Assembly (NCBI RefSeq): GCF_900111685.1
Contig: NZ_FOHX01000010.1
Location: forward strand, 1-64,000
From: Nonomuraea wenchangensis
GTDB taxonomy: Bacteria > Actinomycetota > Actinomycetes > Streptosporangiales > Streptosporangiaceae
Length of the DNA: 64,000 nt
Direction: 5' to 3'
A model generated the notes under the pieces. That model was not told where the DNA came from and searched no databases. It saw only the letters and a program-made list of their open reading frames with translations. Both the position numbers and the translations under genes were made by a program. Shown one piece after another: positions 45,929 through 53,985 of the stretch. Numbering within the stretch: position 1 is the stretch's first letter; every line of letters starts with the position of its first letter.

Positions 45929-48825
45929 GCGTCGCTGGAGGATCCCGGCCGAAGGAGCTTCGACCGTACCCGTTCGGCCAGGTCGCGGCGGTGTTGTGAC
46001 TCGTACAAAGCCAGTGCCTCGCTCCAGGCGGCGTGGGCCCGCTCCGTCTGCCCGAGCGCGTGGTGGGTGTCGCCCAGGCCGACCAGGGTGTCGGCGGCCT
46101 GGAAGGCGTTGCCGTTGCCCGCGCGCACGGCCAGGCATTGCTCGTAGAGGTCCAGGGCCCGCTCGTGGGCGCCCTGCCGCAGGGCGAGCCCGCCGAGGGT
46201 GTCGAGCGTGGCGGCCTCGCCGCTCTCGTCATGATGGTGGCGGAACAGCGTCAGCGCCTGCTCGCACAGCTCGCGTGCCGTCTCGTGCTCGCCCAGTTGC
46301 AGGTGGATCCAGCCCAGGGCGCTGAGCGCGTTCGCCTCCCAGACGAGGTCGCCGGCGTCGTGCTGGATGCGCAGCGCGGCCCGCGCGTGCTCCAGCCCGC
46401 GCTCGGGCTGCCCGCGTACACTCCAGACCCAGGCCACCGTGTGGTGCACCTGGGCCTGACCGGAGCGGTCGCCGGCCTGCTCGAACAGCTCCAGCGCCCG
46501 GTTCAGGTTCTCCAGCCCTTCGCCGAGCCGGTCCGCGCCGATGTGGGCGTAGGCGTATCCGGCCTGCCAGTGGCAGAGGGCGAGGACGCGCAGGTCGCCG
46601 ATCCGCCGGGCGGCGGCCAGGGCGACCGTCCAGACGCCGAGCCGTTCGCGGGTGAGGTAACGCCGCAGCAGGAACGTCGTCAGCCCCCACGCGAGCCGCC
46701 AGCACGCCTGGTCCAGGCCCAGCTCCTCGGCGAGGAGCTGGGTGGCCGTCAGACCCGGCAGCTCCGCCTCGAACCAGGCGAGCGCGGCGGCGGCGTCCGC
46801 GAAAGGCACCGCGCCTGGAGGAGAGACGCCCCTGAGAGGGGCGGGCGAGGAGGGGACGGCGAGCCGGTGCGGCGACAGGAGGCGGTCGGCGGCGCAGGCC
46901 GTGGCCGCTTGCGTCTCGACGAGGCGGGACAGCGCCTGGCCGAGCTCCCGCGCGGGCAGGTCCAGGGCAGCCCGCTCGGCGGCGTAGAGCCGTACGAGAT
47001 CGTGCATCCAGTAGCGGGCGGGGGTGAGCCGGCGGACCAGGCCGGCGGCCTCCAGGGCCGACAGCAGCGTACGCGTCGCGGACATGGGCAGCCCGGCCAG
47101 CACCGCCGCGGCGGCCAGCCCGACGTCGGGGCCCGGAGCCGAGCCCAGCAGGAGGAAGAGCCGGGCGGACGTGGCGTCCAGCGCGGCGTAGGAGGACCTG
47201 AACACGGCACGCAGGCCGGCGCCGAGGTCGCCGGTCTCCAGGGCGTCGAGCCTGGTGGCCGGGTCCCGCAGCTCCTGCGTCAGCGCGGCCAGGGGGAAGC
47301 CGGGGTCGGTGGCGGCGCGGGAGGTCAGCACGCCGAGCGCCAGCGGCAGGCCGCCGCTGTGCTCCACCAGCGCCGCGACCGCGCCAGGGTCGGCCGCCAT
47401 CCGATCCGCGCCGAGGTGCCGGCGGAGCATGCGCCGGGACTCCTCCTCGGAGAAGGCGCCCACCTTCAGCAGCCTGGCGGAGTGGGTGGTGTGCAGGGCC
47501 GTGAGCGGGTTGCGGCTGGTGACGAGCACGGTGCAGCCGGGGCTGCCGGGGATGAGCGAGGTCACCTGGGCGCTGTCGCGGGCGTTGTCCAGGACGACGA
47601 GCAGCCGCCGGTCCGCCAGGAGCGAGCGGTACAGCGCGGCCTGCGCCTCCTGCCCGGTGGGGATGACGGCGTCGGGCATGCCCAGCGCGCCGAGGAACTG
47701 CCGCAGCACCGTCCCCGGCGGCACCGGCTCCTCGGCCTCGTCGAAGCCGCGGAGGTTCACGTAGAGCTGGCCGTCGGGGTAGCGGTCGCGCCGGGCGTGA
47801 GCCCAGTGCAGCGCGAGCCAGGTCTTGCCGATGCCGCCCGGCCCGCTGATCGCGGCGACGCCCACACCGTCGGTGCCGGGCCGGCGCAGGTCGTCGAGCT
47901 CCTCCAGCTCATGGTCGCGGTTGGTGAAGGACGGAGGCGGAGCGGGGAGCTGGCACGGCACGGGCAGCACGACCGCCGGCCGGGCCGCCGCCGGTGCGCC
48001 GGCCTGCGGGCCGCCGCCGTCCGGTCCCGGCGGGCCGGCGCCGTCCCCGGCGCTGACGGGCGGCGGGTCGGAGCGGAGGATCCGCGACTGCAACCGCCGC
48101 AGCTCGTACGTCGGCTCCAGCCCCAGCTCGTCCACCATCCGCCGGCGCAGCCGCCGGTAGACCTCCAGCGCCTCGGTACGCCGCCCGCTCTCGTACAGTG
48201 CCCGCATGAGCTGCCCGTGCAGCCGCTCGCGCAGCGGAGCCTCGTCGGCCAGCGCGCTCACCTCGGACACGACGTCGCCGTACCGGTCCAGCGTCAGCAG
48301 CACCTCCTGACGCTCCTCCAGCGCGTCGAGCTTGAGCCCGTGCAGCCGCTCGGCCCGCGCCTCGGCGAACGAGCCGGTGACCCCGTCGAGCGGCGCGCCC
48401 CGCCACCAGCTCAGCGCCCGTTCGTAATGCGCGAGGGCCTCGGCGTGGCGCCCGGCGGCGGCGGCCTCGCGGGCCAGCGCCACCTGTGACCGGAACAGCG
48501 TGAGGTCGATCCCGCCCGCGCCGGGCGACAGCAGGTAGCCGGGCCGGCGGGTCTCGATGACGTCGGCGCCGACCGCGGCGCAGGCCCGGCGTACCTCGGA
48601 GACCAGCATTCTGACCCGGGCGGCCGGCGCGCTGGGCATCGGCGGGTCCCAGACCGTCTCGGCCAGGCGCGGCGTCGAGACCACCTGGCCGGCGTGCAGC
48701 AGCAGCACGGTCAGCAGCGCTCCCTGCTTGCCGGTGAACGTGACCCGCCCGGCGCCGGCCTCCAGCACGACGGGCCCGAGGAGCCGGAACAGCGGCGCGG
48801 GCGCGTCGTGTCCCCGAGCTTCCAC
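45922..48825 (-). CDS. AfsR-type SARP regulator (wHTH-BTAD-NB-ARC-TPR)
   Basis: 967 residues. The winged helix (FRLLGPVVLEAGAGRVTFTG...) covers about 10-90, the BTAD about 95-245. NB-ARC has P-loop ISGPGGIGKTW (about 328) and LLVVLDNARD (about 412), and TPRs run from about 730 to 955. SARP regulators activate secondary-metabolite genes by binding direct repeats near promoters. GTG 48825 (VEARGHDAPAPLFRLLG) is chosen because GGAG lies 5-8 bases upstream and the frame above it to 48954 is non-family. Divergent from the second SARP gene; both border the RiPP-type operon. Confidence 0.85.
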   Translation of the reverse strand: MEARGHDAPAPLFRLLGPVVLEAGAGRVTFTGKQGALLTVLLLHAGQVVSTPRLAETVWDPPMPSAPAARVRMLVSEVRRACAAVGADVIETRRPGYLLSPGAGGIDLTLFRSQVALAREAAAAGRHAEALAHYERALSWWRGAPLDGVTGSFAEARAERLHGLKLDALEERQEVLLTLDRYGDVVSEVSALADEAPLRERLHGQLMRALYESGRRTEALEVYRRLRRRMVDELGLEPTYELRRLQSRILRSDPPPVSAGDGAGPPGPDGGGPQAGAPAAARPAVVLPVPCQLPAPPPSFTNRDHELEELDDLRRPGTDGVGVAAISGPGGIGKTWLALHWAHARRDRYPDGQLYVNLRGFDEAEEPVPPGTVLRQFLGALGMPDAVIPTGQEAQAALYRSLLADRRLLVVLDNARDSAQVTSLIPGSPGCTVLVTSRNPLTALHTTHSARLLKVGAFSEEESRRMLRRHLGADRMAADPGAVAALVEHSGGLPLALGVLTSRAATDPGFPLAALTQELRDPATRLDALETGDLGAGLRAVFRSSYAALDATSARLFLLLGSAPGPDVGLAAAAVLAGLPMSATRTLLSALEAAGLVRRLTPARYWMHDLVRLYAAERAALDLPARELGQALSRLVETQAATACAADRLLSPHRLAVPSSPAPLRGVSPPGAVPFADAAAALAWFEAELPGLTATQLLAEELGLDQACWRLAWGLTTFLLRRYLTRERLGVWTVALAAARRIGDLRVLALCHWQAGYAYAHIGADRLGEGLENLNRALELFEQAGDRSGQAQVHHTVAWVWSVRGQPERGLEHARAALRIQHDAGDLVWEANALSALGWIHLQLGEHETARELCEQALTLFRHHHDESGEAATLDTLGGLALRQGAHERALDLYEQCLAVRAGNGNAFQAADTLVGLGDTHHALGQTERAHAAWSEALALYESQHRRDLAERVRSKLLRPGSSSDAH

Positions 48826-49031
48826 CAGCGGCTCCAGAGTCTCCAGTGCCTTGCGACTTCGCGAAAGTGTAGGCGCGGACGGCCGGGAAGATCGTCGAAT
48901 CGCCGCAGAAAGAGGTCCGGCGAGGGCCGCATGTCCCGTCGCCGGCGCCGGCATGCGCTTTTCCTGCGCCTTCCATACGGGCCCGCGCGCATGCTGCTGC
49001 CGTGAAGGACGGCACCGGGAGGACGACGACG

Positions 49032-50882
49032 GTGAAGTTCAGACTGCTCGGCCACATGCACGCGACCTCCGGCGACGGCGAGGAGGTCGAACTCGGCCCG
49101 GCCAAACAGCGCAGCGTGCTGGCGATGCTCCTGTCGGACGCCGGCGAGGTGGTCCTCGCCGACCAGCTCGTGGACGGCCTGTGGGGCGCGGCGCCGCCCC
49201 CGGGCGCGCGCGGCACCCTCTACTCGTACGTCGCCCGCCTGCGCAGGGCGCTGCACGCGCACGGCGTGGAGCTGCGACGGCACACGGGCGGCTATGTCCT
49301 GCAGGTGGAGCAGGAACAGGTGGACCTGCACCGGTTCCTGAGGCTGGTGGACGAGGCGCAGGCCGTCCACGAGGGCCCGTGGGCGGCGGCCCTGCTGCAC
49401 GAGGCGCTGAGCCTGTGCAGGCGGGAGCTGCTGGTAGGGCTGCCCGGCCCTTGGGCGGCGGGGACGCGAACCCGGCTGGAGCAGGTGCGGGTGGCCGCCG
49501 CGCTCCGCTACCACGAGATCCAGCTCGCCGCGGGCCGCGGGGAGGAGATCGTGGCGCGCATCTATGAGCTGGCGATGGCCCACCCCCTGGACGAGCGGCT
49601 GGCGGCCCAGCTCATGACGGCGCTGTACCAGTGCGGACGGCAGGCCGAGGCGGTTCAGGTGTACGAGGCGGTCAAGGAGAACCTGGGCAGCAGACTCGGC
49701 GTGGCGCCGGGCCCGGACCTGCGTGGAGTGTTGCTGCGGGTGCTGCCGGACCGGCACCCCGCCGCGCCGACCGCATCGACGGCGGCTCCGCACGCGGCTC
49801 CTCACGCGGTTCCCGTGGCGGGCGTTCACCTGCTGGGTGCTCCCGTGGTGGGTGCTCCCGTGGTGGGGCGGCCGCGTCAGCTTCCCGCCGCGCTCGCCGA
49901 CTTCACCGGCCGTGATCAGGCCCTCGACGAGGTGGTCCGCCACCTCGCCGGGAGCTCGGAGCACGGTGTCGGGCTGGCGGTGATCGCGGGCCCTGGCGGC
50001 GTCGGCAAGTCGGCGCTGGCGGTGCAGGCGGCGCACCGGCTGTGCCAGTCGTTCCCCGGCGGGCAGCTCTACGTCGACCTGCACGGCCTGGACCCGCGCC
50101 CCGCCGACCCCGCCGAGGTGCTCGAACGTTTCCTGCGCGCGCTCGGCGTCCACCGTACGGCGATCCCCGACGGGCTGGAGCCGAGGGCCGAGATGTACCG
50201 CGACCTGCTCGCGGAGCGTCGGGTGACGGTGGTGCTTGACGGCGCCGGCGGCGAGGCGCAGGTGCAGCCCCTGCTGCCGGGCGCGCCGGGCAGCGCGGTC
50301 CTGGTCACCAGCAGGTACCGGCTGCCGGGCCTGCCGGGGGCGCGGCCGTGGCAGCTCGGCATGCTCCCCCGCCATGACGCGCTGGACCTGCTGCGCGCGA
50401 TCGCCGGGCGTGAACGGTTCGAGCGGGAGCCGCGGGCGTCGGACGAGCTGGTCCGCCTGTGCGCGGGGCTGCCCCTGGCGGTACGGGTGGCGGGTGCGCG
50501 GCTCGCGGCCAGGCCCCACTGGCCGGTCGGCCGGCTCGCGGCGCGACTGGCCGACCCGCGGCTCTGCCTGGACGAGCTCAGCCACGGGACGGCGGACGTG
50601 CGGGCCACGCTCGCGGCGGGCTACCGGCTGCTGGAGGAGCCGGCCCGGCGGCTGTTCACGTCGCTGGGGCTCGACGGGAGGACCCGCTTCTCCGCCGCCA
50701 CGGCCGCCGCCCTGCTCGGCGCGGACCTGCCGGCCGCGCACGACCTGCTGGCCAGGCTCGTGGAGGTCTGCCTGCTCGACGCGGCCGGCGGCGACGAGTT
50801 CGTCATGCACCCGCTGACCGTCGTCTACGCGCGCGAGCGCGGCCAGGCCGAGGAACGCGCCACCGCCAGGACCGGATCCTGA
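49032..50882 (+). CDS. SARP regulator (wHTH-BTAD-NB-ARC, no TPR)
   Basis: 616 residues. Starts VKFRLLGHMHATSGDGEEVELGPAKQRSVLAMLL (winged helix), BTAD to about 240, Ala/Pro/His/Val linker with a repeated GAPVVG motif, then a P-loop IAGPGGVGKSALAV (about 320) and an abbreviated NB-ARC ending VVYARERGQAEE. Unlike its divergent neighbour it lacks TPRs. GTG 49032 follows GGGAGG at about 9 bases; GTG 49002 is an alternative. It is convergent with the flavin reductase gene, making it a likely pathway-specific activator (inference). Confidence 0.85.
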   Translation: MKFRLLGHMHATSGDGEEVELGPAKQRSVLAMLLSDAGEVVLADQLVDGLWGAAPPPGARGTLYSYVARLRRALHAHGVELRRHTGGYVLQVEQEQVDLHRFLRLVDEAQAVHEGPWAAALLHEALSLCRRELLVGLPGPWAAGTRTRLEQVRVAAALRYHEIQLAAGRGEEIVARIYELAMAHPLDERLAAQLMTALYQCGRQAEAVQVYEAVKENLGSRLGVAPGPDLRGVLLRVLPDRHPAAPTASTAAPHAAPHAVPVAGVHLLGAPVVGAPVVGRPRQLPAALADFTGRDQALDEVVRHLAGSSEHGVGLAVIAGPGGVGKSALAVQAAHRLCQSFPGGQLYVDLHGLDPRPADPAEVLERFLRALGVHRTAIPDGLEPRAEMYRDLLAERRVTVVLDGAGGEAQVQPLLPGAPGSAVLVTSRYRLPGLPGARPWQLGMLPRHDALDLLRAIAGRERFEREPRASDELVRLCAGLPLAVRVAGARLAARPHWPVGRLAARLADPRLCLDELSHGTADVRATLAAGYRLLEEPARRLFTSLGLDGRTRFSAATAAALLGADLPAAHDLLARLVEVCLLDAAGGDEFVMHPLTVVYARERGQAEERATARTGS

Positions 50883-50917
50883 GCCCAGGTCCTGGGCCTC
50901 TGGTCAGCAGGTCCGGG

Positions 50918-51427
50918 TCAGCAGGTCCGGTAGCGGCCCCGCTGGTAGATCAGCGGGCGGTCGTCGCGGGGCGGGCCCAGCGCGGTCACCGCCCCCACCA
51001 CGATCGCGTGGTCGCCCTCGTCGTGGACGGCGTGCGTGCTCGCCTCCAGCACCGCGAGCGCCGCGTCGAACAGCGCCACGCCCCGCACGCCCCGGTGGCA
51101 GGGCCAGCGGGTGACCCCGCCGACCGGCCGCCCGGGCTGTGCGAAGAAACGTCCCGCGTCCTCCATGGCGGCCGGCAGCACCGACACGCCCCACACGCCG
51201 GACGCCAGCACCGCGTGATGGAAGCGGCTGCCCCGCCGCACGCAGAACAGCACGAGGGGCGGGTCGAGCGACACCGACGTGAACGAGTTGGCGGTCATCA
51301 CGTGATCGACCCCGTCGAACCGGGTGGTGACGAGTGTCACCCCGGTCGCGAGGCGTCCCATCGCCTGCCGGAAGGACCCGGCGTCGACCGCCGGACCGGT
51401 CACGGCGGGGGCGGCCTGACCGCTCAC
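50918..51427 (-). CDS. flavin reductase-like FMN-binding protein
   Basis: 169 residues of the flavin reductase/HpaC-type split barrel: FRQAMGRLATGVTLVTTRFDG, MTANSFTSVSLDPPLVLFCVRRGSRFH, WGVSVL and IVVGAVTALG. It would supply reduced flavin, or electrons, to a partner oxygenase. The GTG at 51427 forms a GTGA overlap with the P450 stop; the GTG at 51430 is also possible. Last gene of the minus-strand operon; directly behind a P450, it suggests an unusual electron donor or a separate flavin-dependent step. Confidence 0.85.
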   Translation of the reverse strand: MSGQAAPAVTGPAVDAGSFRQAMGRLATGVTLVTTRFDGVDHVMTANSFTSVSLDPPLVLFCVRRGSRFHHAVLASGVWGVSVLPAAMEDAGRFFAQPGRPVGGVTRWPCHRGVRGVALFDAALAVLEASTHAVHDEGDHAIVVGAVTALGPPRDDRPLIYQRGRYRTC

Positions 51428-52587
51428 CACGTGACCAGCAGATGCTCGGGGTGGGGTGTGAGCCGCCCCGGCTGGCGCCGCGGCGGCTCGCCGGGGTTGG
51501 CCAGCCGCAGCCCGGGGAACCTGCGCGGCAGCGTGCTGAAGAGCACCTGGAGCTCGACGCGCGCCAGCGGCGCCCCCGGGCAGTAGCGGGGGCCGTACCC
51601 GAAGGTCAGGTGCGGGTTCGGGTGGCGGGCGACGTCGAAGCGCTCGGGGTCGGGGAACACGCTGGGGTCCTGGTTGGCGTCCAGCTTCCTGACGAGGATC
51701 AGGTCCCCGGCCCTGATGCCGGCGCCGCCGGTGTCGAGGTCCTCGTGGGCGTAGCGGACGATGCCGAGCTGCTCGGTCGCGGGGTCGACCGGCATAGGGC
51801 TGCGCGCCCGCAGGACCTCCTCGACCGCGGCCGGCGCGAGCGCGGGGTCACGCCACACCGCCTCCCGTGCCTGCTCGTGACCGAGCAGCAGCAGGACGCC
51901 CTTGTCGATGGCGGCGACCGTGGTCTCGTTCCCGGCGAACAGCAGGGTCGTGGCCAGCGCGACCACCTCCGCCTCGGTCACCTCGCCGGAGCCGTCGGCC
52001 ACGCTCAGCAGGTCGGAGATCGCGTCGTCACCCGGACGGCCGCGCTTGGCCGCGACCAGGTCGGTCATGTACGCCCGCAGATTCTCCATGCCGGAGCGGG
52101 CCCGTTCGTGGTCCTCGGCATGCGTCCAGTCGTCCGACCAGCGGCGGAAACGGTCGCGGTCCTCGGCGGGCACGCCCAGCAGTACGGCGATGACCAGGGC
52201 GGGCAGCGGCTGGGACACCGCCTGGTGGAAGTCGGCCGGCCGCGGCAGCCCGGACAGCTCGTCCAGCAGCCGGTCGGTCATCTCCTGGATACGCGGCCGA
52301 AGGGCCTCCGACTGGCCGGAGGAGAACGCGCGGGCCATGAGCCGCCGCATCCTGGCGTGCTCGGTCCGCTCGGTCCGCACCGTGCCCCAGGGGCGGCCGA
52401 GCAGCATCGAGTCCGAGAAGCGCGGCGCGTTGTCCGGGTCCGGGTGCGAGCGTCCGACCCTGGCGTCCGCCAGCAGCGACCTGGCGGCCGCGTAGCCGGT
52501 GACGAGCCAGGCGGGGTCGCCCGCCGGGGTGGTGATCCGCCGGATCCCCGGGCAGGTCGCGGCCGGCGGGTCCTGCAGGTGCTCCAT
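51424..52587 (-). CDS. cytochrome P450
   Basis: 387 residues. Haem-binding FGYGPRYCPGAPLARVE with Cys about 336, I-helix ATTLLFAGNETTVAAIDK and ExxR in AAVEEVLRARSP. It is soluble and of bacterial class I size. No ferredoxin gene lies nearby. In a RiPP-type operon it may hydroxylate or cross-link the peptide; the two C-terminal tyrosines of the precursor are candidate sites (inference). ATG 52587 follows GGAGGAGAG. Overlaps the flavin reductase start. Confidence 0.93.
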   Translation of the reverse strand: MEHLQDPPAATCPGIRRITTPAGDPAWLVTGYAAARSLLADARVGRSHPDPDNAPRFSDSMLLGRPWGTVRTERTEHARMRRLMARAFSSGQSEALRPRIQEMTDRLLDELSGLPRPADFHQAVSQPLPALVIAVLLGVPAEDRDRFRRWSDDWTHAEDHERARSGMENLRAYMTDLVAAKRGRPGDDAISDLLSVADGSGEVTEAEVVALATTLLFAGNETTVAAIDKGVLLLLGHEQAREAVWRDPALAPAAVEEVLRARSPMPVDPATEQLGIVRYAHEDLDTGGAGIRAGDLILVRKLDANQDPSVFPDPERFDVARHPNPHLTFGYGPRYCPGAPLARVELQVLFSTLPRRFPGLRLANPGEPPRRQPGRLTPHPEHLLVTW

Positions 52588-52609
52588 CTCTCCTCCTCAT
52601 CGGGGGACG

Positions 52610-53938
52610 TCATCGGGGGACGTCTTCGTCAGGGGGCGCCGATCGTTCGCGCACCGCGCCGATGGCCCGCGTACGGGCGACGAACGCGGTGACGAGCAGG
52701 GTCACGACCGCTCCGCCCGCGAGCGCGGCCGCGAAGCCGATCATGCCGGCCACGGCCGCCATGGCGGCGGAGGCCAGGGGCAGCGTGGCCAGCGAGATCG
52801 CCTGGTCGGTGGCGACCACGCGGGACAGGCGGTCCTCGGGGATCCGCACGGTGACGAGCGTGGTCCACACGGTCGCGTACATGGCGAGGGCGCAGCCGGT
52901 GAGCGCCTGGCACACCATGACGGGGACGGGCGAGCCGGCGAAGGCCAGCGCCACGTTCGCCGGGACCGTCGCCGCCACCAGCAGGCAGGCCGCCAGCGCG
53001 GGCCGGGCGGGCGTGAAGACGAACGAGGCCAGCCGTCCGAGCAGGAACCCGGCGCCCAGCCCGGCCTGGATGAGCCCCCAGGCGGCCGCCCCGCCGAACC
53101 GTTCCCTGGCGATCACCGGTCCCAGCACGTTGAACAGCGCGAGCCCGCAGAACACGAACGTGGCGAACTGCGCGGTGAGCAGCCACAGCCAGGTCTGCCC
53201 GGCGAACTCCCGCCATCCCTCTTGCACGCCGGCGAGCAGGGACGACTTCGCCGCCGGACGCGCGGGGAGGGTACGGCGGCGTACCCGGGCGAGCAGGGCC
53301 GCGCTGAGCGCGAAGCTGACCGCGTCGAGCGCGATGACCGGGCCGGGGCCGGCCGCGGCCACCAGGACGCCCGCGGCTGCCGGGCCCGCGATCATGGCCG
53401 CGCTGGAGGCCAGGCCGAGGCGGGCGCTCGCGTCCCTGCGCCCCGGCTCGTCCACCAGCTCCGCGATCAGGCCCATGGCCGCCGGGTCGAAGAACGACGT
53501 CGCCGCGCCCAGGAGCGCCGCCAGGAGCATCAGGACCGGTACGGTCGCCACGCCCAGCAGGACGGTCACGGCGACCGCCGCCGTCACCGCGCCCGCCACG
53601 AGGTCTCCGGCGATCAGGACGCGCCGGCGGTCGAGCCGGTCGCACCAGGCGCCGGCCGCCGGAGTCAGGATGATCTTCGGCACCAGCTCGGCGGCCATGA
53701 CCGCGCCCAGGGCCGCCGGTCCGTGCCCGGCCTCCAGCACGGCGAAGACCAGCGCGACCGTGAACAGGTGGTCGCCGAGGAGCGAGAGCAGCCGGGCGCC
53801 GAGGAAGAGCCGGAACGACCCGCCCGGCCGCGACTGTGCCCGCGTCCGTGCCCGTACCTGCGCCTGCGCCTGTGCCCGTGCCTGTGCCTGTGCCCGTGCC
53901 CGTGCCGGCGGCGCCCCGCCCCGCACTCGGCCGATCAT
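52610..53938 (-). CDS. MFS transporter with Arg/Ala-Gln/Ala repeat N-terminus
   Basis: 442 residues, about 12 membrane segments (FRLFLGARLLSLLGDHLFTVAL first). The MFS loop pattern is GAWCDRLDRRRVLIAGD, and the type resembles enterobactin exporter-like or MFS_3 carriers. It probably exports the product of the cluster. The cytosolic N-terminus, about residues 10-36, is an odd RARAQAQARAQAQAQ run encoded by hexanucleotide repeats. ATG 53938 has GGAGCAGG just upstream. It lies 22 bases before the P450 start. Confidence 0.85.
   Translation of the reverse strand: MIGRVRGGAPPARARAQAQARAQAQAQVRARTRAQSRPGGSFRLFLGARLLSLLGDHLFTVALVFAVLEAGHGPAALGAVMAAELVPKIILTPAAGAWCDRLDRRRVLIAGDLVAGAVTAAVAVTVLLGVATVPVLMLLAALLGAATSFFDPAAMGLIAELVDEPGRRDASARLGLASSAAMIAGPAAAGVLVAAAGPGPVIALDAVSFALSAALLARVRRRTLPARPAAKSSLLAGVQEGWREFAGQTWLWLLTAQFATFVFCGLALFNVLGPVIARERFGGAAAWGLIQAGLGAGFLLGRLASFVFTPARPALAACLLVAATVPANVALAFAGSPVPVMVCQALTGCALAMYATVWTTLVTVRIPEDRLSRVVATDQAISLATLPLASAAMAAVAGMIGFAAALAGGAVVTLLVTAFVARTRAIGAVRERSAPPDEDVPR
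53834..53908 (-). repeat. hexanucleotide repeat at the MFS N-terminus
   Basis: On the plus strand, repeats of the hexamer CCTGTG/CCCGTG-type (for example TGCCTGTGCCTGTGCCCG) run for about 75 bases. They encode Ala-Arg/Ala-Gln dipeptides in the MFS gene. Confidence 0.8.
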
Positions 53939-53944
53939 CCTGCT

Positions 53945-53978
53945 CCGCCCGTCATCGTGGTCCGCCGGTCATCGTGGT
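53945..53978. repeat. 17-bp direct tandem repeat between rSAM and MFS genes
   Basis: CCGCCCGTCATCGTGGT (53945-53961) is followed at once by CCGCCGGTCATCGTGGT (53962-53978), one mismatch. It fills the short gap between the two genes of the operon. Confidence 0.75.
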
Positions 53979-53985
53979 GTGGGCC

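Noticed and set aside
46033..48489. An 818-codon plus-strand frame opposite the AfsR-type regulator
   Set aside because: The minus frame has wHTH, BTAD, P-loop and TPR motifs; the plus frame has none.
48826..48954. Longer N-terminus for the AfsR-type regulator from the ATG at 48954
   Set aside because: The extra 43 residues have no family character and would leave only 47-77 bases for two divergent promoters; a GTG with a ribosome site starts at 48825.
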